A stretch of 64,000 nt of DNA from JBBQYA01 sp031412335 (lineage in GTDB: Bacteria; Bacteroidota; Bacteroidia; Sphingobacteriales; Sphingobacteriaceae), in NCBI GenBank assembly GCA_031412335.1, contig JANOCT010000003.1:1-64000 (forward strand), in the 5' to 3' direction. The notes beneath the pieces were generated by a model. That model saw nothing but the letters and a program-made list of their open reading frames with translations, was not told where the DNA came from and searched no databases. A program made the translations under genes and the position numbers. How positions within the stretch are numbered: position 1 is the stretch's first letter; the number at the start of each line of letters is the position of its first letter. Shown here one piece after another: positions 52,017 to 61,236 of the stretch.

Positions 52017-52307
52017 TTATTCTGCGTTATAAAAATCAATGGTAGCTCCTTTTTCAAGGTAAACAATTGCCTTTTTAAATGCTGCTGCTCTACCAGTTAC
52101 CAAACCCTTTTTTGTATTTCTTGACTTGAATTTACCTACATACCGCATGGTATTAATAGATAGTATAGTTACACCATACATTAATTCAATTGCCTTTTTT
52201 ATTTCAATTTTATTTGCTTTTGGATCAACAATAAATCCATAAACGTTAGCTTTCTCACCTTGTGCAGTAAGCTTTTCAGTTAATATTGGTTTTTTTAATA
52301 TGTCCAT
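52017..52307 (-). CDS. rplW: 50S ribosomal protein L23
   Basis: 96 residues from ATG 52307. An in-frame start at 52331 lies inside rplD and is rejected. DILKKPILTEKLT and the loop KVKSFNT-like MRYVGKFKSRNTKKGLVTGR identify L23, the main trigger-factor docking protein at the tunnel exit. It starts 1 bp after the rplD stop. Confidence 0.97.
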   Translation of the reverse strand: MDILKKPILTEKLTAQGEKANVYGFIVDPKANKIEIKKAIELMYGVTILSINTMRYVGKFKSRNTKKGLVTGRAAAFKKAIVYLEKGATIDFYNAE

Positions 52308-52308
52308 T

Positions 52309-52938
52309 TTATTTAGCGAAAGCCTCCTCAATAAATTTTACCGAACTAGTTGTAAGTACTAACTTACCTGCATTCAATAAATCATATGTGTTAATATCTG
52401 ATGCTGGTAAAACTTTAGTCTTACTCAAATTTCTACTTGCCAAATACATATTCTTATCTAGATCAGAAATCAAAAACAACGTTTTTGAATCTCCAATTTT
52501 CAAGTTATTTAATATGGATGTGAAATCTTTGGTCTTAGCTGCATTTAGTGTGAAATCTTCTAAAACAATAATGCTGTTTTCGATAGCTTTATAGCTCAAT
52601 GCTGATTTTCTTGCAACTTGTTTTAACTTTTTATTTAGTTTAAAATTATAGTCACGTGGTTGAGGACCGAATACTCTACCTCCACCTTTCATCAGTGGTG
52701 ATTTAATACTACCAGCACGGGCACCACCAGTACCTTTTTGCTTTTTTAGTTTTCTGGTTGAACCTGAAATTTCACCCCTATGTTTTGCTTTATGCGTACC
52801 CTGACGTTGATTAGCAAGAAATTGCTTCACATCAAGATAAATTGCATGGTCATTTGGCTCAATTCCAAAAACTGAATCAGAAAGGGTAACCTTATTACCG
52901 GTTTCCTTACCGCTTATGTTATGTATGTTGATTTCCAT
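52309..52938 (-). CDS. rplD: 50S ribosomal protein L4
   Basis: 209 residues from ATG 52938 (MEINIHNISGKETG). A longer reading from 52989 overlaps rplC and is rejected. The tunnel loop (KQKGTGGARAGSIKSPLMKGGG, given in part) and PRDYNFKLNKKLKQVARKSALS are diagnostic. In E. coli L4 represses the S10 operon. It begins 1 bp after the rplC stop. Confidence 0.97.
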   Translation of the reverse strand: MEINIHNISGKETGNKVTLSDSVFGIEPNDHAIYLDVKQFLANQRQGTHKAKHRGEISGSTRKLKKQKGTGGARAGSIKSPLMKGGGRVFGPQPRDYNFKLNKKLKQVARKSALSYKAIENSIIVLEDFTLNAAKTKDFTSILNNLKIGDSKTLFLISDLDKNMYLASRNLSKTKVLPASDINTYDLLNAGKLVLTTSSVKFIEEAFAK

Positions 52939-52939
52939 C

Positions 52940-53557
52940 TTATTTCTCCAATATAATGTAAGAACCTTTAGCTCCTGGAATAGATCCATTTACTACAATC
53001 AGGTTTTGCTCAGAATAAACTTTTAATACTTGAAGATTCTGAACTTTAACTCTATCTCCACCCATTCTACCTGCCATTCTCATTCCCTTAAAAACTCTTG
53101 AAGGCCATGATGAAGCTCCAAGTGAACCTGGTGCACGAAGACGATTATGCTGACCGTGTGTTTGACCACCTACTCCAGCGAATCCATGGCGTTTTACAAC
53201 CCCTTGAAATCCTTTACCTTTTGAAGTCCCAATTACATCAACGAAATCTCCTTCAGCAAATGAATCAACTGTGATTACATCTCCTGCGTTTTTTTCTTCT
53301 GTAAAGTGAGTAAACTCAACCAGCTTTCTCTTTGGTGTAGTCCCCGCTTTCGCAAAGTGACCTTTCATCGGATTCGAAGTATTTTTCTCCTTCTTTTCGT
53401 CAAAACCAACTTGAATTGCTGTATATCCGTCTTTTTCTAAGGTTTTTACTTGCGTAACCACGCAAGGACCAGCTTCGATAAGTGTGCATGGTAAATTTTT
53501 ACCATCGGCACCGAAAATACTGGTCATTCCTACTTTTTTACCTATTATTCCAGACAT
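52940..53557 (-). CDS. rplC: 50S ribosomal protein L3
   Basis: 205 residues. MSGIIGKKVGMTSIFG, GTSKGKGFQGVVKRHGFAGVGGQTHGQHNR (in parts) and VFKGMRMAGRMGGDRV are diagnostic, including the Gln of the GQ-x-HGQ region methylated by PrmB in other bacteria. L3 reaches the peptidyl-transferase centre. Located between rpsJ and rplD as usual. Confidence 0.98.
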   Translation of the reverse strand: MSGIIGKKVGMTSIFGADGKNLPCTLIEAGPCVVTQVKTLEKDGYTAIQVGFDEKKEKNTSNPMKGHFAKAGTTPKRKLVEFTHFTEEKNAGDVITVDSFAEGDFVDVIGTSKGKGFQGVVKRHGFAGVGGQTHGQHNRLRAPGSLGASSWPSRVFKGMRMAGRMGGDRVKVQNLQVLKVYSEQNLIVVNGSIPGAKGSYIILEK

Positions 53558-53588
53558 TTTTTATTAATTAATCTTTCTTATTCTGTTA

Positions 53589-53894
53589 CTAAACTTTAAT
53601 CTCTACTTCCACTCCACTTGGCAATTCAAGTTTCATTAATGCATCTACTGTTTTAGATGTACTACTATAAATGTCTAAAAGACGCTTATATGAACAAACT
53701 TGAAATTGTTCTCTAGCCTTTTTGTTTACGTGCGGAGAACGCAATACAGTAAATATTGACTTCTCGGTAGGTAATGGAATTGGTCCACTAACTACAGCTC
53801 CCGTAGGCTTTACAGTCTTTACAATTTTTTCTGCAGACTTATCTACCAGATTGTAATCGTAGGACTTTAGTTTAATTCTTATTCTTTGGCTCAT
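53589..53894 (-). CDS. rpsJ: 30S ribosomal protein S10 (NusE)
   Basis: 101 residues, the standard length. MSQRIRIKLKSYDYNLVDKS, GPIPLPTEKSIFTVLRSPHVNKKAREQF and LMKLELPSGVEVEIKV are diagnostic. S10 also serves as NusE in antitermination with NusB. It is 49 bp downstream of fusA, without tuf in between. Confidence 0.98.
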   Translation of the reverse strand: MSQRIRIKLKSYDYNLVDKSAEKIVKTVKPTGAVVSGPIPLPTEKSIFTVLRSPHVNKKAREQFQVCSYKRLLDIYSSTSKTVDALMKLELPSGVEVEIKV

Positions 53895-53943
53895 TTTATT
53901 TTTATATTAAATAGCAGGTTAGAGCTATTTTCAACCCGATATA

Positions 53944-56049
53944 TTATGCGTTTACTGATCTACCTTTTGCTTTCGCAATTACTTCTTCCTGAACATTTTT
54001 AGGAGCTTCAGCATAATGCGAAAATTCCATTGTCGATGTTGCACGACCAGAAGTGATTGTTCTTAACTGAGTTACATATCCAAACATTTCTGATAAAGGA
54101 ACTTGTGCCTTGATAACTTGTGCACCAGCTCGGGTATCCATACCTTGTAACTGACCTCTTCTTCTATTCATATCTCCCATCACATCTCCCATATTTTCTT
54201 CTGGAGTTATGATTTCTACTTTCATAATTGGCTCCATCAATACCGGACGTGCTTTTGGTAAAGCTTCACGGAATGCAGATCGGGCACAAATTTCGAATGA
54301 TAAAGAATCTGAATCGACTGCGTGGAATGAACCATCAACCAATCTCGCTTTCATATCCTGTATTGGATAACCAGCTAAAATACCATTCACCATTGCTGAC
54401 TTTAATCCCTTTTCTACTGATGGAATAAATTCTTTAGGAATTGATCCTCCAACGATTTCGTTCACAAACTGCAAACCAGCTTGTCCTTCGTCAACAGGAG
54501 AAATAATTAGTGAAATATCAGCGAATTTACCTCTACCACCCGATTGCTTTTTGTAAACTTCTCTATGGGTAATAGTTCCAGTAATCGCTTCTTTAAATGC
54601 AACTTGAGGTGCACCTTGATTAACTTCTACTTTAAATTCACGTTTCAATCGATCCATGATAATATCAAGATGAAGCTCGCCCATTCCAGAAATAATCGTT
54701 TGACCACTATCTTCATCCGTTTGAACTCTGAAAGTTGGATCTTCTTCGGCTAACTTACCTAAAGCCATACCAAGTCTATCCATGTCCGCTTGAGTTTTTG
54801 GCTCAATTGCTAAACCGATAACTGGTTCTGGGAAATTCATAGCCTCTAGAACTATTGGATTTTTTTCATCGCAAAGCGTATCTCCAGTTTTGATATCCTT
54901 AAAACCTACAACCGCAGCAATATCTCCAGCACTTACATTTGGTATTGGATTTTGCTTGTTTGCGTGCATTTGGAAAATACGTGAAATACGTTCCTTATTT
55001 TCTGAACGGGCATTATACACATATGAACCTGCATCTAGATTACCAGAATAAACTCTGATAAAACATAATCTACCAACAAATGGATCGGTTGCAATTTTAA
55101 ATGCTAATGCAGCAAATGGCTCTTTAATATCTGGAAGACGAGTAACTTCTTCTCCTGTATCTGGGTTTGTACCAACTACTCCTTTTGAATCCATTGGTGA
55201 AGGAAGTAATTCCATCACATAATCCAACATTGTCTGTACTCCCTTATTTTTGAATGATGATCCACAAACCATAGGAACGATTTTAGCGTCCAAAGTTGCT
55301 TTTCTTAATGCATCCAATATTTCTCTTTCTGTAATTGATTCTGGATTGTCGAAAAACTTTTCCATCAAAGACTCATCGTAATCTGCAACAGATTCCAATA
55401 ATTTTTCTCTCCACTCTTTAGCCTCTTCAATTAAATCTGCTGGAATAGGTACTTCTCTAAAAGTCATACCCTTATCATGCTCATTCCAAACTATACCTCT
55501 GAAATTGATTAAATCTACAACTCCTTCAAATCCTTCTTCTGCACCAATTGGTATTTGAAGTGGAACGGCATTGCTACCTAACATATCACGAACTTGCTTT
55601 ACTACCATAAGGAAGTCTGCACCAGCACGATCCATTTTATTTACAAAACCTAAACGAGGTACTTCGTAATTATTGGCAAGTCTCCAGTTGGTTTCAGATT
55701 GTGGCTCAACACCATCAACTGCTGAAAACAAGAATACTAAACCATCCAATACACGTAATGAACGGTTTACTTCAACAGTAAAATCAACGTGACCTGGAGT
55801 ATCAATAATATTGATATGATAATTCTGATCTCTATATTTCCAACCTACTGTAGTTGCTGCGGAGGTAATGGTAATTCCACGCTCTTGTTCCTGCGCCATC
55901 CAATCCATAGTAGCTGCTCCTTCATGCACTTCTCCGATTTTGTGACTTACTCCAGAATAGTAAAGAATACGTTCTGTAGTTGTCGTTTTACCGGCATCAA
56001 TGTGGGCAGCTATCCCGATATTACGTGTGAATTTTAGATCTCTCGACAT
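53944..56049 (-). CDS. fusA: Elongation factor G
   Basis: 701 residues, full length. GTPase motifs: G1 GIAAHIDAGKTTTTE, G2 RGITITSAATT, G3 DTPGHVDFTVEV, G4 NKMDRAGADF; domains II-V follow, with GELHLDIIMDRLKREFKVEV and the C-terminal MSEMFGYVTQLRTITSGRATSTMEF region (given in parts). It drives translocation on the ribosome. It lies between rpsG and rpsJ, joining the str and S10 parts into one cluster. Confidence 0.98.
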   Translation of the reverse strand: MSRDLKFTRNIGIAAHIDAGKTTTTERILYYSGVSHKIGEVHEGAATMDWMAQEQERGITITSAATTVGWKYRDQNYHINIIDTPGHVDFTVEVNRSLRVLDGLVFLFSAVDGVEPQSETNWRLANNYEVPRLGFVNKMDRAGADFLMVVKQVRDMLGSNAVPLQIPIGAEEGFEGVVDLINFRGIVWNEHDKGMTFREVPIPADLIEEAKEWREKLLESVADYDESLMEKFFDNPESITEREILDALRKATLDAKIVPMVCGSSFKNKGVQTMLDYVMELLPSPMDSKGVVGTNPDTGEEVTRLPDIKEPFAALAFKIATDPFVGRLCFIRVYSGNLDAGSYVYNARSENKERISRIFQMHANKQNPIPNVSAGDIAAVVGFKDIKTGDTLCDEKNPIVLEAMNFPEPVIGLAIEPKTQADMDRLGMALGKLAEEDPTFRVQTDEDSGQTIISGMGELHLDIIMDRLKREFKVEVNQGAPQVAFKEAITGTITHREVYKKQSGGRGKFADISLIISPVDEGQAGLQFVNEIVGGSIPKEFIPSVEKGLKSAMVNGILAGYPIQDMKARLVDGSFHAVDSDSLSFEICARSAFREALPKARPVLMEPIMKVEIITPEENMGDVMGDMNRRRGQLQGMDTRAGAQVIKAQVPLSEMFGYVTQLRTITSGRATSTMEFSHYAEAPKNVQEEVIAKAKGRSVNA

Positions 56050-56078
56050 GTTGTTGAGTAGTATTGAATTAGTTTATA

Positions 56079-56546
56079 TTAAAATCTAAAATGTGAGAAA
56101 GCTTTATTTGCTTCAGCCATTTTGTGAGTATCTTCTTTTTTCTTAATGGCAGCACCTTCGTTTTTGGCAGCAGCAATAATTTCGCCTGCAAGTTTGTCTG
56201 TCATTGTTTTTTCTCCACGCTTTCTGGCGTAAGAAATCATCCATTTCATTCCTAAAGCAATTTTGCGCTCAGGTCTTACTTCTGTAGGAACTTGAAAATT
56301 TGCTCCACCTACTCGTCTGCTTTTCACTTCGACACCTGGCATAATATTATTTAATGCTTTCTTCCAAGTTTCTACACCACTTTCGCTGGTTTTCTTTTCA
56401 ATTAGGTCAAGGGCACCATAGAATACACTGTATGCTGTACTCTTTTTACCATCGTACATCAGGTTATTTACAAAACGAGTTACCATTACGTCATTAAATT
56501 TCGGATCTGGTAGTATTATTCGCTTTTTTGGTTTTGACTTTCTCAT
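56079..56546 (-). CDS. rpsG: 30S ribosomal protein S7
   Basis: 155 residues. KFNDVMVTRFVNNLMYDGKKSTAYSVFYGAL (in parts), RRVGGANFQVPTEVRPERK and AEANKAFSHFRF are diagnostic. S7 is a primary 16S binder in the head and, in E. coli, represses the str operon. It lies 46 bp after rpsL. Confidence 0.98.
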   Translation of the reverse strand: MRKSKPKKRIILPDPKFNDVMVTRFVNNLMYDGKKSTAYSVFYGALDLIEKKTSESGVETWKKALNNIMPGVEVKSRRVGGANFQVPTEVRPERKIALGMKWMISYARKRGEKTMTDKLAGEIIAAAKNEGAAIKKKEDTHKMAEANKAFSHFRF

Positions 56547-56592
56547 TACTAAGTATTACTGATTGTGATTCTGCTAAATTTATTTTTGAAAT

Positions 56593-57012
56593 TTATTTTT
56601 TCTTTTTTGCTCCTGGTTTAGTTGCCGCAGCTACTGCTCCTGGTTTTGGACGTTTAGTTCCGTATTTTGATCTTCTTTGATTTCTTCCATCAACTCCTGA
56701 AGTATCTAATGCTCCACGGATAATATGGTATCGAACTCCTGGTAAATCTTTTACTCTACCACCTCTAATTAATACAATAGAGTGTTCTTGTAAATTGTGA
56801 CCTTCTCCTGGTATGTAAGCGTTCACTTCTTTGCCATTTGTTAATCGTACTCTGGCCACTTTACGCATAGCCGAATTTGGCTTTTTTGGAGTGGTAGTAT
56901 ACACACGTGTACAAACTCCTCTGCGTTGTGGACAAGAATCCAAAGCTGGTGACTTGCTTTTATCTACTAGTGATACTCTTCCTTTTCGGACTAATTGCTG
57001 GATAGTAGGCAT
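56593..57012 (-). CDS. rpsL: 30S ribosomal protein S12
   Basis: 139 residues, with a Lys/Ala-rich C-terminal extension (AAATKPGAKKKK) beyond the usual ~124. MPTIQQLVRKGR, TTTPKKPNSAMRKVARVRL and GGRVKDLPGVRYHIIRGALD are diagnostic. The lysines at 43/44 and 87, whose changes give streptomycin resistance elsewhere, are wild type. S12 controls decoding accuracy. First gene of the cluster, with its promoter 58 bp upstream. Confidence 0.98.
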   Translation of the reverse strand: MPTIQQLVRKGRVSLVDKSKSPALDSCPQRRGVCTRVYTTTPKKPNSAMRKVARVRLTNGKEVNAYIPGEGHNLQEHSIVLIRGGRVKDLPGVRYHIIRGALDTSGVDGRNQRRSKYGTKRPKPGAVAAATKPGAKKKK

Positions 57013-57069
57013 TTTATCTTTTTATCGTTTATTTTATTTGGATTGCGCCCCATTTTCGTGGGAGGACTG

Positions 57070-57099
57070 CAAAGGTAGCAACTAAAATTTAATTCGCAA
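57070..57099 (-). promoter_or_regulatory. Promoter of the ribosomal cluster (TTG-N19-TACCTTTG)
   Basis: On the minus strand TTG (57097-57099) and TACCTTTG (57070-57077) are separated by exactly 19 bp, a perfect Bacteroidota -33/-7 pair. The predicted start near 57066 gives a leader of about 54 nt before rpsL. Confidence 0.85.
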
Positions 57100-57179
57100 T
57101 AGGTGATTTGAAAAATTATAAAGAAATAATTACCTCAAAATCAGGAATCAAAACTTGGCGTTTAACAGCATGCCTGGGG

Positions 57180-57740
57180 CTATTTATTGAAATTTGTCAT
57201 GGTGATTTCGATACCTGCAGTAACAAAACTCTTTATTATTTCAATAGATTGGTCAATTAAAATCGGTAATTCTGATTGTTCTTCTTTGGAAAATGCTCCT
57301 AATACATAATCGACTTGCCGACCTTTTGGATAGTTATTTCCAATACCAAAACGCAATCGGGGATAATCGTTATTGCCAAGAACAGCTTGTATATCTTTCA
57401 ATCCATTATGCCCAGCATCGCTTCCTTTGGGTTTAAGGCGCAAAGTTCCGAATGGTAAAGCAAGATCATCAACCAATACCAACATATTGGAAGGGGTAAC
57501 TTTTAACTGCTGCAGCCAATAGGAAACTGCTTTGCCGCTCAAGTTCATGTACGTGGTTGGCTTTATTATATGAAGGGTTCTACCTTTTATGGCCATGGAA
57601 GTAATTTGTGCATGTTTTTCAGTACTAAAAATTGCTTGATCTGATTTGGCTAATTGATCGGCGATGTTGAAGCCAATGTTGTGTCGGGTATTTTCATACT
57701 CCCGGCCTATATTTCCCAAACCAACAATTAAATACTTCAT
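57180..57740 (-). CDS. pth: Aminoacyl-tRNA hydrolase
   Basis: 186 residues, the usual size. It frees tRNA from peptidyl-tRNA dropped by ribosomes. Motifs: GLGNIGREYENTRHNIGF with the catalytic His, KPTTYMNLSG with the Asn, LVLVDDLALPFGTLRLKPKGSDAGHNGL with the Asp and His residues, and YPRLRFGIG. Its -7 element is at 57766-57773. In many relatives pth lies beside rplY and prs; here two plus-strand genes separate them. Confidence 0.97.
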   Translation of the reverse strand: MKYLIVGLGNIGREYENTRHNIGFNIADQLAKSDQAIFSTEKHAQITSMAIKGRTLHIIKPTTYMNLSGKAVSYWLQQLKVTPSNMLVLVDDLALPFGTLRLKPKGSDAGHNGLKDIQAVLGNNDYPRLRFGIGNNYPKGRQVDYVLGAFSKEEQSELPILIDQSIEIIKSFVTAGIEITMTNFNK

Positions 57741-58204
57741 AATAGAAACAAAAATACGATTGCCGCAAAAGTATATTCTTTATGGAATAAATAAAGAAGA
57801 GATTGAATTTGTTGAATTTAAGTTGTATTAAAAGAAATAAGTAGGATTTTAGATTGTTTTTGAAATGGGTATTACATAATAGAATGGTAATATGCTATTG
57901 CAAATACTTAAAAATTAACATTAATGATTGCTAGGCTGGAGCTTTGTTTTTTGAGTTGATTTTTTTGAGAAATGATTAACTTGGGTTTGTTAAGCCAAAG
58001 TTTAGATTTGTCTTCTCGTTTGAACTTTTTGAACCCTAATTTATCGAATCGAGCCCGTATCAAATCATATCAAAATCTATTTATCGTGTTTAAAAGAAGT
58101 TTTGTGAAAAGCCTTCTCCTCAAAATCCGCTAAATATTGCCTAGGATTTAATGGCTCACTTTTCAAATTGAGATATTTATTTTTAGTTTTTAAAAGAAAC
58201 AAAA
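57741..58204 (+). other. Intergenic region, only the pth promoter recognised
   Basis: 464 bp between divergent pth and the VOC gene. Apart from the pth -7 element at 57766-57773 I see no gene, repeat or convincing hairpin. Confidence 0.5.
57766..57773 (-). promoter_or_regulatory. -7 promoter element (TACTTTTG) of pth
   Basis: An exact TAnnTTTG match on the minus strand, 26 bp before the pth ATG at 57740; no TTG at the expected distance. Confidence 0.5.
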
Positions 58205-58672
58205 ATGATAAAGGGTTTATACGAAACACATATTAATGTTAAAGATTTAGATAGATCTATTGACTTTTATAAAAACGTACTTGAGTTGGAGCAATGCAGT
58301 TATCCAGATGAAACCCGAGTTTCATTTTTTTGGGTGGGAAAACCGCAAGAATATATGCTTGGACTTTGGGAAAAGCCAACAGCTGAAGTAGTAAAAATGC
58401 ATTTTGCTTTTCGCTGTGACAAAGAAGATATTTTGAGTAAATCTTTTGATTATTTAACAGCGAAAAATCTTAAACCTTATAACTTTTTGAAAGATGATCG
58501 CAAAATTCCTTTAGTGTTTGCTTGGATGCCTGCTCTTGCTATTTATTTTGACGATCCAGATGGACATTGCCTAGAATTTATCGCGGTATTGGATGGTAAA
58601 CCGAATAGAGAGTTAGGAATTATTACTTATGAAGAATGGATGAGTTATTTAGATAAGCAGAAGGCAATTTAG
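58205..58672 (+). CDS. VOC (glyoxalase/dioxygenase) family protein
   Basis: 155 residues. The vicinal-oxygen-chelate pattern is clear: YETHINVKDLDRSIDFYKNVLELE (first metal His in ETHINV), a middle strand with VKMHFAFRCDKEDI (second ligand region) and AIYFDDPDGHCLEFIAVL (final Glu ligand). A conserved WMPALAIYFDDPDGH stretch resembles bleomycin-resistance/lactoylglutathione-lyase-like proteins. The substrate cannot be named. It lies 44 bp before the DUF1287 gene on the same strand. Confidence 0.9.
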   Translation: MIKGLYETHINVKDLDRSIDFYKNVLELEQCSYPDETRVSFFWVGKPQEYMLGLWEKPTAEVVKMHFAFRCDKEDILSKSFDYLTAKNLKPYNFLKDDRKIPLVFAWMPALAIYFDDPDGHCLEFIAVLDGKPNRELGIITYEEWMSYLDKQKAI

Positions 58673-58716
58673 CTTTTCCATTTTACGTTTACGGCTGAAA
58701 CTGTTTAAATTAAACA

Positions 58717-59310
58717 ATGAAAAAAACATTCTTCTGCCTACTTCTTTTCATTTTTACCATTCAAACTTTACTTGCTCAATCAAGCTTTTATAATTCATTA
58801 GCAGATTCGGCTTCGTCGTTGACCAAACAAAATGTGAGGTATGATCCGACGTATTTTAAACTTAGTTATCCAAATGGTGATGTTCCTAAAAACAAAGGAG
58901 TTTGTACCGATGTGGTGATTAGAGCTTATAGAAAAATGGGGATTGATTTGCAGAAAGAAGTACATGAGGATATAAAAGTTAATTTTTCTAAGTATCCTAA
59001 AATATGGGGATTAAAGAAACCTGATCGGAATATTGATCATAGAAGAGTTCCTAATTTAATGACTTTTTTTACCAAGTTTGGAACAGTTAAACCGATTTCT
59101 ACTAAAGCGATTGACTATTTGCCCGGCGATAATGTATGTTGGAACTTTGGCGGTTCTATTACTCATATTGGAATAGTAGTAAAGAAAAAATCTGTTGACG
59201 GCAGTAGACATTTAATAGTTCATAATATTGGTGCTGGACAAGTAGTGCAAGATTGCTTATTTGATTTTAAAATAATTGGGCATTATCGGTATTCGAAGTC
59301 AAATAATTGA
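58717..59310 (+). CDS. DUF1287 domain-containing exported protein
   Basis: 197 residues. A signal peptide (KKTFFCLLLFIFTIQTLLAQ) directs it to the periplasm. DUF1287 hallmarks: YDPTYFKLSYPNGDVPKNKGVCTDVVIRAYRKMGIDLQ (in parts), YPKIWGLKKPDRNIDHRRVPNLMTFF and LPGDNVCWNF ... HIGIVV ... HNIGAG. The order Cys (GVCTDVV), His (THIGIV), then His/Asn resembles the NlpC/P60-type cysteine-hydrolase triad, so a peptidoglycan or amide hydrolase role is plausible but unproven. Confidence 0.9.
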   Translation: MKKTFFCLLLFIFTIQTLLAQSSFYNSLADSASSLTKQNVRYDPTYFKLSYPNGDVPKNKGVCTDVVIRAYRKMGIDLQKEVHEDIKVNFSKYPKIWGLKKPDRNIDHRRVPNLMTFFTKFGTVKPISTKAIDYLPGDNVCWNFGGSITHIGIVVKKKSVDGSRHLIVHNIGAGQVVQDCLFDFKIIGHYRYSKSNN

Positions 59311-59490
59311 AATTAACATTTCTTTAACTAGCTAATCAGTTTCCATCTTTTATTTACAAAAAGAGTATATCAATTTTACATTCAGCATTTGAAATCTAAC
59401 ATTTAACTAAAAGTATTTTCTCTTAACCTGATATAATTAAAATTAAGTAAATCTTAGTCAAAGGCCTTTTGTAAATTAAAAAAAAATCCA

Positions 59491-59524
59491 CAAAAAAAAG
59501 TCCAACCGTATTGATTGGACTTTT
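59491..59524 (-). terminator. Terminator after rplY
   Basis: On the minus strand AAAAGTCCAA pairs with TTGGACTTTT around a nine-base loop and continues into a run of T. It lies 24 bp after the rplY stop. Confidence 0.85.
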
Positions 59525-59547
59525 AATACTTTTTGAAAAACTAAATA

Positions 59548-60123
59548 TTATTTTTTCGCTGCAGTTTCTGCTTCTTTTAAAGCTCTTGAAGAGGCAACGG
59601 TAACAATAGTATCTGCTTTTGAGTTTGTGATTTCAAGATTTTTCAAAGTGATATCTCCTACTCGTATTGCTTTACCTAATTCTAGTTTGCCAATATTTAC
59701 TTCCACAGTGTCTGTAAAGTCTTTAGGAAAACCACGAACTTTTAATCTTTTTTGCTTCTGAATTAGTTTACCACCAACTTTTACTCCTGGAGAAACTCCA
59801 ATAAATTTAACTGGCAAATCCATCACCAAAAGTTTGTCTTGAAACATTTCAAGAAAATCGATGTGAAGAACTAAATCAGTTACTGGATGGAATTGAAGAT
59901 CTTGCATTACTGCTTGATATTTTTTACCATCGATGTTAAGATCCACAAAAAGTGCATCAGGTGTGTAAACCAGATTTTTTAAATCTGAAGCGAATGCTGA
60001 AAAATGTACTTGAGCTTCACCACCATACAAAACGCATGGTACTTTGCCTTCGTAGCGTAATTCTTTAGCATCTCTTTTCCCTACGTTCTCTCTTAGAGAA
60101 CCGCTAATAGCTATTGATTTCAT
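59548..60123 (-). CDS. rplY: 50S ribosomal protein L25/general stress protein Ctc
   Basis: 191 residues from ATG 60123 (MKSIAISGSLRENVGKRDAKELRYEGKVPCVLYGG); the extension from 60201 overlaps prs and is rejected. The N-terminal L25 domain binds 5S rRNA and the C-terminal TL5/Ctc domain (DLPVKFIGVSPGVKVGGKL, LEVRGFPKDF-like LKVRGFPKDF) follows. An Ala/Glu/Lys-rich tail ends the protein. It starts 28 bp after prs and is probably co-transcribed with it. Confidence 0.96.
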   Translation of the reverse strand: MKSIAISGSLRENVGKRDAKELRYEGKVPCVLYGGEAQVHFSAFASDLKNLVYTPDALFVDLNIDGKKYQAVMQDLQFHPVTDLVLHIDFLEMFQDKLLVMDLPVKFIGVSPGVKVGGKLIQKQKRLKVRGFPKDFTDTVEVNIGKLELGKAIRVGDITLKNLEITNSKADTIVTVASSRALKEAETAAKK

Positions 60124-60151
60124 TGTTTTTACTATATAATTGTTTAATTGA

Positions 60152-61123
60152 TTAAAAATGAATAGTTGGCTGGAACGAATCGGCGATTTTAAACAAATCA
60201 CTTACCGAACCATGCTCGTTTACATTCGATATTGCTTTTGAAAACAAATCTGCTGCCGACAAGACTTTTATTTTATCGCAAATTGATTTTACGGGTATGG
60301 TATCACATACAATCAATTCGGTTAATTCTGAGTTTTGAATATTCTCATACGCTTTGCCCGAAAGTACTGGGTGGGTACAAACTGCTCGGACAGAATTTGC
60401 GCCTTTTTCTTTAATTAGTTTCGCAGCTTTGGATAGTGTGCCGGCAGTATCACAAATATCATCCACTAATATTATATCCTGCCCTTCTACATCTCCAATT
60501 ACGGTCATCGATTCTATTTCATTAGCCCGCTTTCGTTGCTTATCGCAAATTACCATTTCTACATTCAAGGCTTTTGCAAACACTCTTGCTCGATGTGTTC
60601 CGCCCATATCTGGTGCTGCGATCGTCAGATTTTTAAGTTTCAGACTTTTAATATAAGGAATGAAAATTACGGAAGCATCTAAGTGATCGACCGGAATATC
60701 AAAAAATCCTTGGATTTGAGCTGCGTGTAAATCCATCGTCATAACTCGGTTTGCACCGGCTGCCGATAATAAATTGGCTACCAATTTAGACCCAATAGAA
60801 ACCCTCGGTTTATCTTTACGATCTTGACGAGCCATACCAAAATACGGTATAACTGCGATTATATAATGTGCAGATGCTCTTTTAGCAGCGTCAATCATCA
60901 GTAATAACTCCATCAGATTGTCGGCAGGTGCGCAAGTAGACTGTATTAAAAAAATATCGCAGCCTCGAACAGATTCATTAAAATTGGGTTGAATTTCGCC
61001 ATCGCTAAATCGACTTATCGTTAAATCACCTAATTGAACCTGACTATGTGCGGCAATTTTTTCAGCTAACTGAGAAGTTGCAGTACCAGAAAATAACTTT
61101 ATTGCGTTGAAACGAGATGGCAT
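60152..61123 (-). CDS. prs: Ribose-phosphate pyrophosphokinase (PRPP synthase)
   Basis: 323 residues. It makes PRPP from ribose-5-phosphate and ATP for nucleotide and amino-acid synthesis. Motifs: IKLFSGTATSQLAEKIAAH, FSDGEIQPNFNESVRGCDIFLIQS, YFGMARQDRKDKPRVSIGSKLVANLL (in parts, the ATP-binding flexible loop), MDLHAAQIQGFFDIPVDHL and the PRPP loop ILVDDICDTAGTL. The tRNA-Gln gene lies 113 bp upstream on the same strand with no terminator between them. Confidence 0.97.
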   Translation of the reverse strand: MPSRFNAIKLFSGTATSQLAEKIAAHSQVQLGDLTISRFSDGEIQPNFNESVRGCDIFLIQSTCAPADNLMELLLMIDAAKRASAHYIIAVIPYFGMARQDRKDKPRVSIGSKLVANLLSAAGANRVMTMDLHAAQIQGFFDIPVDHLDASVIFIPYIKSLKLKNLTIAAPDMGGTHRARVFAKALNVEMVICDKQRKRANEIESMTVIGDVEGQDIILVDDICDTAGTLSKAAKLIKEKGANSVRAVCTHPVLSGKAYENIQNSELTELIVCDTIPVKSICDKIKVLSAADLFSKAISNVNEHGSVSDLFKIADSFQPTIHF

Positions 61124-61236
61124 TTGAGGTGTGTTGATCAGCTTGATTTATGAAAAAAATAAGTGATAAATCGTTTTTAAATTAAATAAAGATCATCCTC
61201 AACTACCATAGATCACAGTTTTTGCAATCTTAAAAG

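Noticed and set aside
53895..53943. A missing or broken tuf gene between fusA and rpsJ
   Set aside because: The 49-bp gap has no remnant of tuf; absence from this position is, as far as I know, normal for the phylum.
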